Below, in pieces: positions 1 through 8,024 of a stretch of 29,397 bases of DNA. Position numbers and translations under genes: made by a program. The number at the start of each line of letters is the position of its first letter. Position 1 is the first letter of the stretch. The notes under the pieces were generated by a model. That model saw only the letters and a program-made list of their open reading frames with translations, made no database searches and was not told the origin of the DNA. Source of the stretch: a virus; IMG/VR virus record IMGVR_UViG_3300002242_000233, positions 1 to 29,397 of that record; one strand, 5' to 3'.

Positions 1-1
1 G

Positions 2-265
2 TATGCCCTAAAATCGGACATACCACAGATACCAGACCTATCTCAGTATGCCTTAAAGTCCGATATTCCTACAATACCAAGCGACCTCATAACCTCATCC
101 AACATATCTCAATACCTGCCAGACTTATCTCAGTATGCCCTAAAATCGGACATACCACAGATACCAGACCTATCTCAGTATGCCTTAAAGTCCGATATTC
201 CTACAATACCAAGCGACCTCATAACCTCATCAAACATATCCCAATACCTGCCAGACCTATCTCAG
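2..265 (+). repeat. Two near-identical 132-bp tandem repeats, continuing degenerate to about 556
   Basis: Bases 2-133 and 134-265 match except at three positions, and all three changes are synonymous, so the encoded 44-residue units are identical. From 266 on the units diverge and shorten but keep the DLSQYALKTDIP and SSYVTDSELT themes. The window begins inside the array, so the copy number upstream is unknown. Confidence 0.95.
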
Positions 266-3200
266 TATGCCCTCAAGACAGACATACCAGACCTATCTTC
301 ATATGTAACCGACAGTGAATTAACCAGCACCCTATCTCAGTATGCCCTAAAATCAGACATTCCACAGATACCAAGCGACCTCATAACCTCATCCAACATA
401 TCTCAATACCTTCCAGACCTAACACCTTATGTAACTGACAGTGAATTAACCGGCACCCTATCAAATTACGCCCTCAAGACAGACATCCCAGATCTATCCC
501 AATACGCCCTCAAGACAGATATACCAGACCTCTCTTCTTATGTAACCAGCACAGATTTGGCCACCGCCCTATCCAATCAAACAGACACAATAGAGGCATG
601 GGTAAACGCTCAGGGATTCCTAACATCTCTACCAACAGACATAGTTTATTACAACGAATTAAACCAGATACTTCAGGATTATTTACCTGCAGGAGATTTA
701 GACACGAGGGTCAGCAGTTTAGGGTATATAAAGCCAGACTATCTAATCAACAACAACTATGTAACCATAACAGACCTCTCTTCTTATGCCACATCAGCAG
801 ACATAGAAACAGTAAATACAGAAATAAGCAATCTGAATACAGACATATCCAACATAAACAATCTCCTGGCCACCTATTATGTTAACACAGACGATTTAAA
901 CGCAGCATTAAGCAGTTTAACCGCCACCCAGATAGGATACAACGACACAGATGTAGGCACAGCACTGACTAATCTAAACGGAGACATAAACGCCATACCA
1001 TCGCAAATAAACGACACAAATACACCTATCGGCAGCGCATTAAACGCATGGAAGGAAAATAACAGCATATTGGACCACTCAGGATTATTGTCATCGATAA
1101 ATCCTACACTGCCGGGTGCAGACAACAACCTAATCAGCACCATACAGAGCGCAGCACTGACCACAGGGAGCATTTCAGGTAAGACCCCTATGGAATTACT
1201 CTCAGACTTCGTTAGCGTAAGAGGGACGCTCCCAGACAGTTTTCTATCAACATTAACACAAATCATATCAACAGACCCGCAGACGCCGCCAAATGCAATT
1301 GGGGCAGCAGATGTGCCGACACGCGCTGGAAGTGTTAAAACAGCTTTAAACGGCGATAAATACATAGATGGTATAGCCATATCTCTTTATACAATGCTCC
1401 ACACCAACCAAATAACGCCACCGGGCGGAATGTGGCCATTAGTGAATGTTGACACACAATGGAACGATGGATTTTTTAATAACGGATGGTACAAAACACT
1501 CGGCCATTGCGATCCCAACTGTAATTGCGACGCAAACGACATAGACGCAGCATATCTAACCCCTTATGGTGCAGAATACAAATGGTATAGGGATCACAAC
1601 AAATTAGATCCGGCGACTGGAATGCCAAAAACCAACTCCTCAGGCTCTATAATACTGACTGCACAGGAGTTTTCAGACCTATTTAATTACATATTCTCGA
1701 ATTCCTATTTTGTGCATTATGAGGATACAAGCCCAGATGACATTACTCAATATTGCAGAGTTATAGATTCTGAAAACGCAGCCACCCGACTGAACAGCAT
1801 ATCTACACAATTCAATTATACACGCATACCATCAGCACAATATGCAAAATTCTACTACATTGCCCTCGACGGCACTACATTCCAGTTACCAACAGACCCA
1901 TCACTATGGGCAAACCCAACGAATGTAGTAGATTACAACATCACACAGTTCTACAACACCATAGAGGCCTATCTGCCAGTGCAAGACCTTAATGCAGACC
2001 AGATGTTCAGCAGGAGCGAGATTCTCGCATATCTGTCCTCAACTGCAGGCCTCCAGAAGATATTTGAAGCAGTTAAGCAGTCCCAAGAGAACTCAAATGA
2101 CCTAAAGAACATACACCAGACCATAGACAGCATAACAACGGCAGTAGAAGGAAGCATAGACCCGTCAGAAATAAAAGGAATAATGAACGCCTTCATAAGC
2201 GGTGGCACTTATACAGACAGCACAGGCACAGTATTCGATTACACATCGAACGGCATTCCTTCAATCACAACAGCAAGTGTAAAAGACGGCATAGCAAAAT
2301 GGGGCTATTCCCTATTGCACGACACTCCCGGAAACCAGACCAATATGGAAAACTGGTATAGAGCGACTATATTCGGAGATCCAAACACAGACTTCTTATC
2401 TGCAATAAACTCATACATGCAGCAGCAGTCAACGCTCCCAACCATGAATATAACATGGTCCCCGGACCCATCAATAGCCAGCATGGAGGACTGGGGTAAT
2501 TGGGTAAACAGCAAACTAACTACTATAGGCATTACTAAACTATCAGACCTTCTAAACATCCAGAACCCTCAAGCATGGGCAGATTATACGCTACCTGACT
2601 TATTTAACAACCTGCCATCTGTATTTGAGCTGCCGCACATGCCTCTCCCATATCCGTTTAACGATTTTGACCTATCCGAATCGCTGGAGAAGATACTCAC
2701 AGACGCACAGACCAATCTAAAAGACCCCCTCAAATGGTTATTTGATAAGACCGACAGCATGGCAACCAGTCTAAAAAACGAATTTTCAGGCCTAAATACT
2801 GATTTTTCAGGATGGGATATATTATCAAAAGCACCATCAGGATGGACAACAACTCCCTTCGCAACACCCAACGACATGATTAACGACATCAAGACCAAGT
2901 TAGACGGTATAAAATCGGCGATGGACACATGGAAAAGCGTCGCAGATAGCCACATAAACACAATAATCAGTGAGATGAACGAAAGCATATCATACACATT
3001 CCCTCTCCAAGCGACAGAAACCTTCGATTTCAATGGTGCAGTAAGCCAATTGGTTGCCTCGTCTCCTTCAAACCCAATGAGTCTGGCCTCAATGGGTACT
3101 GCTGACAGGGCTGCCGTAGAAAGAATATTCCGCACGCTGACAATAAACGCCGGACACATGTTTAATGTTCTCCAAGACCTGCCAGACATGATGGATAAAA

Positions 3201-3436
3201 TGAAGGATATCGCTGACCACATGAAAGACGCACTTGATTCTATGCAGTCTATGATGAAGGTGGTAAACGACATACCATCTACACTATCTTCAAGGATGTC
3301 CAACATATCTGCTGGCATACCGGACATAGGTGCAATGCCAAACCTACCAGCAGGCACAAAACCAACAGACCTAATAGCCAACTTCGGGGATATAACCAAA
3401 TGGCCAAACCTAACAGACCTCTATGGTACCGGTTAA
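2..3436 (+). CDS. Tail fibre / adhesin, 5'-truncated by the window edge
   Basis: The frame is open from base 2, so 1144 residues are visible and the true start lies outside; the TTG at 557 is internal. Residues 1-185 are repeats built on LSQYALKSDIP and SSYVTDSEL, a pattern common in trimeric phage fibres. Next comes a Ser/Thr/Asn-rich region with a cysteine cluster, HCDPNCNCD, near residue 500, possibly a metal or disulfide site. The last 250 residues are largely helical (DMMDKMKDIADHMKDAL) and probably trimerise. No signal peptide can be judged. It is the only plus-strand gene and converges on the minus-strand operon with a 4-nt overlap of stop codons. By eye it is more AT-rich than the structural genes. 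The role, host attachment, is inferred from repeat architecture; a cellular surface protein is the alternative. Confidence 0.75.
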   Translation, partial: YALKSDIPQIPDLSQYALKSDIPTIPSDLITSSNISQYLPDLSQYALKSDIPQIPDLSQYALKSDIPTIPSDLITSSNISQYLPDLSQYALKTDIPDLSSYVTDSELTSTLSQYALKSDIPQIPSDLITSSNISQYLPDLTPYVTDSELTGTLSNYALKTDIPDLSQYALKTDIPDLSSYVTSTDLATALSNQTDTIEAWVNAQGFLTSLPTDIVYYNELNQILQDYLPAGDLDTRVSSLGYIKPDYLINNNYVTITDLSSYATSADIETVNTEISNLNTDISNINNLLATYYVNTDDLNAALSSLTATQIGYNDTDVGTALTNLNGDINAIPSQINDTNTPIGSALNAWKENNSILDHSGLLSSINPTLPGADNNLISTIQSAALTTGSISGKTPMELLSDFVSVRGTLPDSFLSTLTQIISTDPQTPPNAIGAADVPTRAGSVKTALNGDKYIDGIAISLYTMLHTNQITPPGGMWPLVNVDTQWNDGFFNNGWYKTLGHCDPNCNCDANDIDAAYLTPYGAEYKWYRDHNKLDPATGMPKTNSSGSIILTAQEFSDLFNYIFSNSYFVHYEDTSPDDITQYCRVIDSENAATRLNSISTQFNYTRIPSAQYAKFYYIALDGTTFQLPTDPSLWANPTNVVDYNITQFYNTIEAYLPVQDLNADQMFSRSEILAYLSSTAGLQKIFEAVKQSQENSNDLKNIHQTIDSITTAVEGSIDPSEIKGIMNAFISGGTYTDSTGTVFDYTSNGIPSITTASVKDGIAKWGYSLLHDTPGNQTNMENWYRATIFGDPNTDFLSAINSYMQQQSTLPTMNITWSPDPSIASMEDWGNWVNSKLTTIGITKLSDLLNIQNPQAWADYTLPDLFNNLPSVFELPHMPLPYPFNDFDLSESLEKILTDAQTNLKDPLKWLFDKTDSMATSLKNEFSGLNTDFSGWDILSKAPSGWTTTPFATPNDMINDIKTKLDGIKSAMDTWKSVADSHINTIISEMNESISYTFPLQATETFDFNGAVSQLVASSPSNPMSLASMGTADRAAVERIFRTLTINAGHMFNVLQDLPDMMDKMKDIADHMKDALDSMQSMMKVVNDIPSTLSSRMSNISAGIPDIGAMPNLPAGTKPTDLIANFGDITKWPNLTDLYGTG

Positions 3437-3987
3437 AACTCCGTCAGTCTCTTTCCCACGCTATAGCTCGCCCTCTTACCGAATTTAACGAAATTCAGTT
3501 GCTGTGGTAGGTTTAAACCCCATGTAAACCACGCCGTTGCGAACCACGATTTACTTTCATTACCTGTTTTACCGCTTGGAGTGGTAAAATTCAGCCTTTT
3601 ATCAAAGAATATGACCTGCACCCCATATCTCTTAAACAGTTGCTGTCTTTTAGCAGTCTCAAATGTAGTGAGTGGTAACAGCATAGCAAAAGGCTTCTGG
3701 AGGGCGTAGGCTCGCTCTAAGAACTGTTGCTTATACTTATAAGGCGGATTAGTTACAATCACATCATAGCGAGCCGCAGGCTCATACGTGAGAAAATTCT
3801 GTCCTGTCTTAATGTCTGTTGCAATAACAGCATATCCTTCTCTCTCAAATGCGCGTACGAGGTTTCCCTGTCCAGCAGCACATTCCCATATAACCCATCC
3901 TTTCGGGATGTATGGCAATAATGGGTATATTGCTTCTGGTGGTGTCTGAAAATCGTCTGGCGCACCTGCTTTAAGTGGTGGCTTCAT
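3433..3987 (-). CDS. Phage-type DNA N6-adenine methyltransferase (NPPY)
   Basis: 184 aa. Residues 12-16 are DFQTP, the N-terminal signature of a family of phage adenine methyltransferases. SAM-binding motif I is ECAAGQGNL (35-43) and the catalytic motif IV is NPPY (80-83), the form used for exocyclic amino methylation. No target recognition domain is obvious, as in the compact phage members. It overlaps the MazG-like gene by ATGA, with GGGGAGG as ribosome site, and is the last gene of the accessory operon. Its stop overlaps the fibre gene's stop by 4 nt. Likely role: modifying viral DNA against host restriction. A methyltransferase acting on another substrate cannot be excluded. Confidence 0.8.
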   Translation of the reverse strand: MKPPLKAGAPDDFQTPPEAIYPLLPYIPKGWVIWECAAGQGNLVRAFEREGYAVIATDIKTGQNFLTYEPAARYDVIVTNPPYKYKQQFLERAYALQKPFAMLLPLTTFETAKRQQLFKRYGVQVIFFDKRLNFTTPSGKTGNESKSWFATAWFTWGLNLPQQLNFVKFGKRASYSVGKRLTEF

Positions 3988-4256
3988 GGTAATTCCTCCC
4001 CCAACCTATCTGCCAGCCTCTTTAGTTTTTCCTCTTTATACTTGTCTATTGCTGATTCGGGGAATATAATGCGCATTTGCTCCATCATTATCTCCACATC
4101 AGCGATCTCGCTGCATACATCGTCTATGGTAGATCCATTTATCTCTCTGCCAAGTTTTGAGGCGGCTTTAATGAATTCTGCACATTCCTCTATGGCCATC
4201 ATTATTTGCGACCCATTTCCCCATTTGTCTATTGCTTTTTTGTATATATCTTCCAT
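3984..4256 (-). CDS. MazG-like all-alpha NTP pyrophosphohydrolase
   Basis: 90 aa, all helical, with EECAEFIKA (23-31) followed by EIADVEIMMEQ (50-60), the acidic metal-binding helices of the MazG/dUTPase-like fold. Such enzymes hydrolyse nucleoside triphosphates to monophosphate and pyrophosphate. Phage versions are thought to clean nucleotide pools or reduce alarmone signalling. Length matches single-domain phage members. Start is set by GGAGGAATAG just upstream, which is also the end of the preceding methyltransferase gene; two bases separate that stop from this ATG. Substrate cannot be told from sequence. Confidence 0.75.
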   Translation of the reverse strand: MEDIYKKAIDKWGNGSQIMMAIEECAEFIKAASKLGREINGSTIDDVCSEIADVEIMMEQMRIIFPESAIDKYKEEKLKRLADRLGEELP

Positions 4257-4258
4257 CT

Positions 4259-5782
4259 CTATTCCTCCATGAACTCATCCAAATTCTTTATATGCAGATA
4301 CGGCTTAATCCTCTTCATTGCTATCTCTATGTATTTAGGATTGGCCTCGATACCTACAAAGTTCCTTGCATTCTTTAGGGCAACCAACGCCGTTGTTCCC
4401 GAACCCATGAACGGGTCTAACACAACGCCAGGACGCCAGCCAGCATTACATCCACAATCAGTCCAGCCAACAGTCTCGTATCCAATACGCATTCTATATT
4501 TTGTAATATCCTGCTCATGTAGGGACTTATTTGGGTCTATGTCAGTCCCGCTTTTACCTGTCCCAGTGTTCTTTCCTGGCCTTGTGGGTTCATAATTCTT
4601 ATTTGTTATTCTCACTCTTGCCTCCCCACACTTCCTACATATCTGCTGAGGACATGCGGCCTTAATCATCGGCTCTACCAACTTCTCAGGGAACACTGCA
4701 AAATGGCTTTCTGGGAAGGGTTGTGTATTAATTGACCATAAATCACCCGATGTCAGTGTCTCTTTTTTCTCACCCAACCCCGTAAATACATCATATACTT
4801 TACTAACCAACTCAAACGGGATATTTGCTGCACTGAACACGATTCCGTCTTTGTCTTTCACTTCTATGCTGTATTTGTCTTCTTTAAATTCCCATACATC
4901 TCCCGGATTCTTACCTCTGTCATGAAAAGCATTCGGCTCTCCCGGCTCTGGTGCATTCCGCACACCTCCTGCCTTATAACTCTCGTCTTTAGTTTTCTTT
5001 CTGGTGGCTTGATATTGTTTCAAGTGCGAATCTTCAGATTTGTTATAACTGCTATTTGGGTATAGCCTCTGCCTTAAGACCCCATAGGGTCTTTTATCTG
5101 TAATACCAATAAACTCATGAGGCACCCGCACGCTGTCAAGGTCAAACCAATATTTTTTAGACTTTACCAGCATAAACACGGGCTCGTAAGCATTTGTAAA
5201 GCGGTCTTTCACGCTGGAGGGCATGTGGTTCGGCTTATGCCATATAACAATATTCCTTAAAATCCAGCCCTGCTCGTCTAACATGCGCAGAATAAGGCGG
5301 TAATTCTGCATTACTAAGCTTTTAGCCCTTAATTTACGCTGGGGGTTGGGTTTATCCTTATAAAGGTTGGGAATGGAAAGGCTCCGCTTATTATTGTTCC
5401 TTTTATCCCCCTTTCCGCAACCGCTCCCCCCATAACTGTCGCCCTGATTCCAGAACATCACGCCATCTTTTTTAAGGACCCGCTTAAGTTCCGCCGTTAT
5501 CTGTAATAAATGCTCTAAATACATTTCAAGCGTTGGCTCTAAGCCTAATTGGCCATACCAGGCCCCGCATTTAATACAGAATTTACCGCCTGATTCCCCT
5601 ATATCCCATTCATGGTCGCAATCGGGCGCCCCGCCCCAAATTGTATTAGAACCCTCTCCATAGTCCCGCAGTCCCCAATAGGGGGGTGAAGTTATTATAG
5701 TGTCAATAGATTCGGCTGGAAAGGTCTTAAGGACCTCTAAGGCATTTCCATGATATATTTTATTTACCTCTAAGCGCTCCAT
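4259..5782 (-). CDS. Beta-class DNA methyltransferase, TSPPYW type (probable N4-cytosine)
   Basis: 507 aa. Catalytic motif IV TSPPYW (31-36) lies before the SAM-binding motif DPFMGSGTT (456-464), the beta-class order; Ser in SPPY favours N4-cytosine over N6-adenine. HFAVFPEKL upstream of motif I is the usual motif X. Two Cys-rich patches, CDHEW plus FCIKCGAW near residues 54-74 and ICRKCGEA with DCGCNAG in the C-terminal third, look like zinc ribbons in the target recognition region. The gene starts after a GGTGGATTAA ribosome site ending the gene before. Its 3' third is nearly identical to the partial gene at the right edge, whereas its 5' part has the codon style of the structural genes, suggesting a mosaic. 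No restriction endonuclease lies beside it. Confidence 0.88.
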   Translation of the reverse strand: MERLEVNKIYHGNALEVLKTFPAESIDTIITSPPYWGLRDYGEGSNTIWGGAPDCDHEWDIGESGGKFCIKCGAWYGQLGLEPTLEMYLEHLLQITAELKRVLKKDGVMFWNQGDSYGGSGCGKGDKRNNNKRSLSIPNLYKDKPNPQRKLRAKSLVMQNYRLILRMLDEQGWILRNIVIWHKPNHMPSSVKDRFTNAYEPVFMLVKSKKYWFDLDSVRVPHEFIGITDKRPYGVLRQRLYPNSSYNKSEDSHLKQYQATRKKTKDESYKAGGVRNAPEPGEPNAFHDRGKNPGDVWEFKEDKYSIEVKDKDGIVFSAANIPFELVSKVYDVFTGLGEKKETLTSGDLWSINTQPFPESHFAVFPEKLVEPMIKAACPQQICRKCGEARVRITNKNYEPTRPGKNTGTGKSGTDIDPNKSLHEQDITKYRMRIGYETVGWTDCGCNAGWRPGVVLDPFMGSGTTALVALKNARNFVGIEANPKYIEIAMKRIKPYLHIKNLDEFMEE

Positions 5783-6076
5783 TTAATCCACCCCCCCGGA
5801 CTCTGGCGCTGGTCCCAATAACCAAACATGCGGGCCAATCTGCTCGCCCTTTATAGAAGGGTCCGCTAACATCTGAGGGCTAAGCCGATAAAGTGATATA
5901 TGCCCATATATTGCGCTTAATCCGCTCTGGTGTATGCGGGGCACCCGCCACTTTTTAACCTCTTCCATATAACGCCCCGCACGGCTTAGTGCTGTGCTGG
6001 CCCTGCTGGCCTCAATGATTAGAATCGCTGAGCCCGCCGGGGTCTTTATGGTTGCTTCCCAGATTACCAGGCGCAT
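5783..6076 (-). CDS. Unknown small protein, 97 aa
   Basis: Not recognised. The protein starts with a strand-rich MRLVIWEATIKT segment, then SAILIIEASRASTALSRAGRYMEEV, which reads as a beta strand followed by a long helix, a layout common in small viral regulatory or nucleic-acid binding folds. A His/Trp-containing tail follows. The start is supported by an AGGAGGTTGATTAA ribosome site made of the previous gene's last codons, with no intergenic space. Placement between other small unknowns and the methyltransferase suggests an early accessory function; nothing more can be said. Confidence 0.7.
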   Translation of the reverse strand: MRLVIWEATIKTPAGSAILIIEASRASTALSRAGRYMEEVKKWRVPRIHQSGLSAIYGHISLYRLSPQMLADPSIKGEQIGPHVWLLGPAPESGGVD

Positions 6077-6343
6077 TTAATCAACCTCCTGGGCTTCAAG
6101 ATTTAAGGCAAGCCTGAGCGCTTCAAGGGCGACCATAACCAGCCCTGAGCCATCACGGGCCGCAATCATTACACGGCCGACGCCCGCTTCATGGACCCTA
6201 TAGCCTGGCGGGGTCTTTCCGGCCAATATCTGGGCGGCGCTTTCCTCAGTTATGGTTAAAGAGCCTTTTAGTTCCCCATAAAGGCTATATTCCCTTATGG
6301 TCAAGGTGCCCGCTTCAAGGTCCCTTTTTATATCCCTATACAT
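6077..6343 (-). CDS. Unknown small protein, 88 aa
   Basis: Not recognised. The N-terminal half alternates strands (GTLTIREYSLYGELKGSLTI) and the C-terminal half ends in a helix (VMVALEALRLALNLEAQ). The reading frame is bounded by a very strong AAAGGAGGTGGATTAA ribosome site before ATG, and its own last codons supply the next gene's ribosome site, which explains the terminal EVD. Codon use matches its neighbours. Probably an expressed accessory gene of the virus. Confidence 0.7.
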   Translation of the reverse strand: MYRDIKRDLEAGTLTIREYSLYGELKGSLTITEESAAQILAGKTPPGYRVHEAGVGRVMIAARDGSGLVMVALEALRLALNLEAQEVD

Positions 6344-6955
6344 TTAATCCACCTCCTTTAAAAGAGCCTTCAACCTGTCCGCTCGCACGGTTGATTTACG
6401 CCCAGCGCTGGGACCCTCACGGTATTCAATGCGCACCATGCGCCCGCTGGGGTCTTTCGCAAGTTTATAAACTTCTTCTATGCTTTCCATCAAGCGCACT
6501 TTATAACCGCGATCGCTCAAGATTGAGCGCACCGCTGGGAATTGCAACGGGGTTAAATCTCTCAAATGATAAACCGCCGTGCGCTCTGGGGCGCCCTGTG
6601 GCGCTTTTTTAATGCCCAAGGTCTCTTTATCCTCTGGCGATTTATTTGCGCCCTCTGGTGCGCTCTGCGGCGGTTCTGTGGCGCCCTCTGATTCCTTAGC
6701 GGCGGCGATATCCTGTGCGACCTCTCTGATATATGCGGCCACCCGCCGGATTCTGGAAAGGTCCGCCCGCTGGTCAATAAATAGCGCAATCTCCGCCGCC
6801 CGGTCCAATTCCGCAAGCGCAAACACGAGCCCCGCTTCCAATCCTTTTAAAAATTCTGGGCTCTTATCCTGATTGGCGGTCAAGGCTTCTTTATTATGGT
6901 CCTTAGGGGAATAGGGGGAATATCCCCCATTTATAAAGGAGTTTAGGTCCTTCAT
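6344..6955 (-). CDS. Unknown protein with Pro/Ala/Glu-rich linker, 203 aa
   Basis: Start chosen at the ATG at 6955, which overlaps the upstream stop as ATGA and follows GAGGGGGGATGG; a longer frame upstream runs inside the neighbouring gene. Residues about 30-90 form helices (FLKGLEAGLVFALAELDRAA). Residues about 90-130 are a low-complexity linker rich in Pro, Ala, Glu and Lys. The C-terminal 75 residues look like a compact alpha/beta domain (VRSILSDRGYKVRLMESIEE) followed by a basic segment, RKSTVRADRLKALLKEVD. The basic tail could bind nucleic acid, but this is inference. No family is recognised. Confidence 0.7.
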   Translation of the reverse strand: MKDLNSFINGGYSPYSPKDHNKEALTANQDKSPEFLKGLEAGLVFALAELDRAAEIALFIDQRADLSRIRRVAAYIREVAQDIAAAKESEGATEPPQSAPEGANKSPEDKETLGIKKAPQGAPERTAVYHLRDLTPLQFPAVRSILSDRGYKVRLMESIEEVYKLAKDPSGRMVRIEYREGPSAGRKSTVRADRLKALLKEVD

Positions 6956-7422
6956 TCCATCCCCCCTCGCTGTTGCGCCATAGATAAATACTTCTCCCAT
7001 AGATAAGGGAAAGCGGCACGCATGGCAGCCATATTGTCCAAATCGGCATATATCAGGGATTGCCCCCAATGTCTGGCAAAATCCCCGCCATATTTATAAG
7101 CGGCCATTCCTACCTTATGCGCCTCAAGCCTCAGGCTTTCCCCCATAAAAAACCGCTCCAATTTATCGGGGTGCGGTAATAGGGCCGAGAATTGTGGGAC
7201 CGCATCGTCGCCATACATCTTTATACGCTTGAGCCCATGGCGCTTAAGATAAAGGACCAAGCGCCTAAATAACGCTGGTTCAATAACCACGGGGTCCCTT
7301 AAGCCCCCAATATTGCGGTCGCCAGGCATAACCGGCACCCAGAGGCCCTTATTGTCATTTTTGCACATAAGGATATTGTCATCGCCGGCGTATGGTTCCA
7401 GATTATAGCGGTAATAAGCCAT
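6952..7422 (-). CDS. Unknown protein, 156 aa
   Basis: Not recognised. Aromatic-rich N-terminus (MAYYRYNLEPYAGDDN), then VIEPALFRRLVLYLKRHGL, a helix-turn segment, and a second helical half with DFARHWGQSLIYADLDNM. The charged and aromatic composition suggests a soluble globular protein. The ribosome site GGAGGAGGTGGCC is formed by the last codons of the preceding gene, and the stop overlaps the next start as ATGA, so it is translated as part of the accessory operon. Confidence 0.7.
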   Translation of the reverse strand: MAYYRYNLEPYAGDDNILMCKNDNKGLWVPVMPGDRNIGGLRDPVVIEPALFRRLVLYLKRHGLKRIKMYGDDAVPQFSALLPHPDKLERFFMGESLRLEAHKVGMAAYKYGGDFARHWGQSLIYADLDNMAAMRAAFPYLWEKYLSMAQQRGGME

Positions 7423-7752
7423 TTAGGCCACCTCCTCCATGTCATCACGGGCCCGGCGCAATTGCGCCGGGCTTATCTCTACATAGGCTTGTATTCTTAT
7501 CATATTCCCCCAAGAGCCATGCCCTATAACATGGGTCGGGCACTCTAAATATTGTTCCAGCTTAGCCTTTTCTTTCCTATAGAGGGGCTCGGGGATATTT
7601 ACCGCCTCTCCCCTTTCCAGCGCTTCCAAGTGGTAGCCCAGAAGTCGGGGGCGTCTTTCGGTCTCTTCATCCCAGCCATGGCGAGGGGCCACGGCATCGC
7701 TCACATCCGCCACGGGGGCGGGGTTTTTGGTTGTGTGTTTTTTGGTTGCCAT
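7423..7752 (-). CDS. Unknown 109-aa protein, first gene of the accessory operon
   Basis: Start set at the ATG at 7752 (MATKKHTTKNP) because GGGTGGTGATAAA precedes it and a TATA box lies 32-39 bases upstream, leaving a short leader. An upstream in-frame extension of 41 residues would run across the promoter and is rejected. The N-terminal 30 residues are basic then Ala/Val-rich and probably disordered. A helical core follows (LGYHLEALERGEAV, YRKEKAKLEQYLECP), ending with SPAQLRRARDDMEEVA. As the first protein made from this promoter it could be regulatory, but no DNA-binding motif is clear. Confidence 0.65.
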   Translation of the reverse strand: MATKKHTTKNPAPVADVSDAVAPRHGWDEETERRPRLLGYHLEALERGEAVNIPEPLYRKEKAKLEQYLECPTHVIGHGSWGNMIRIQAYVEISPAQLRRARDDMEEVA

Positions 7753-7783
7753 TTTATCACCACCCAGGGTAAAGGCATTAAAG

Positions 7784-7791
7784 TATTTAAA
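7784..7791 (-). promoter_or_regulatory. Archaeal-type TATA box (TTTAAATA) of the accessory operon
   Basis: On the minus strand the sequence reads CTTTAAATACTTT, the archaeal box A consensus. An archaeal start site about 25 bases downstream would fall near 7761, just ahead of the GGGTGGTGATAAA ribosome site and the ATG at 7752. It lies in the first real gap after the structural operon ends at 8025. Confidence 0.65.
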
Positions 7792-7874
7792 GGCTTCCCA
7801 AATATGGGACATAATCACATATTGTAAATTATTGTTTATTGTTTTAGCCTCCTTTAAATAGGCTCGTGGCCTCA

Positions 7875-8017
7875 ATTAATGCTTAAAAGTTAAAAACGAA
7901 TTGAGGGGCGGGCACCGTGGCCGCCCCGGGGGGCGTGTGGTAAATGGCAACCGATTAAGGTCTCCGGTGCATGGCGCAATAAACGCCACCCGTCGGATAT
8001 AAGCATTAAGCATTAAT
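7875..8017. other. GC-rich island flanked by a perfect 12-bp AT-rich inverted repeat
   Basis: ATTAATGCTTAA at 7875-7886 and its exact complement TTAAGCATTAAT at 8006-8017 bracket 119 bases. The core is strikingly GC-rich and foldable. GGGGCGG pairs with CCGCCCC as a 7-bp hairpin around 7905-7927; GCACCG near 7912 can pair with CGGTGC near 7964; GGCG and CGCC form a small hairpin near 7973. No reading frame of note crosses it. It sits after the last structural gene and before the accessory promoter. It could be a non-coding RNA, a 3'-end processing or termination structure, or a replication or packaging site. Confidence 0.5.
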
Positions 8018-8024
8018 AAATTTA

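Noticed and set aside
2-556. CRISPR array
   Set aside because: Repeats are 132 bp, in frame, directly joined and coding; there are no short repeats with unique spacers.
557-559. TTG as start of the fibre gene
   Set aside because: The frame is open back to base 2 and the repeat protein continues upstream without change; no ribosome site precedes the TTG.
877-3399. Several long minus-strand open frames opposite the fibre gene
   Set aside because: They lie wholly within the fibre gene on the other strand, lack ribosome sites and encode low-complexity Ser/Met/Ile-rich sequences.
1-3436. Diversity-generating retroelement acting on the fibre
   Set aside because: No reverse transcriptase and no template-repeat copy of the fibre end is visible in the window.
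7853-7860. A plus-strand TTTAAATA as promoter
   Set aside because: No plausible plus-strand gene follows; the match may be chance or a weak minus-strand element, as the motif is nearly palindromic.
7753-7875. Longer start for the 109-aa accessory protein
   Set aside because: The additional codons cross the TATA box and the predicted transcription start.
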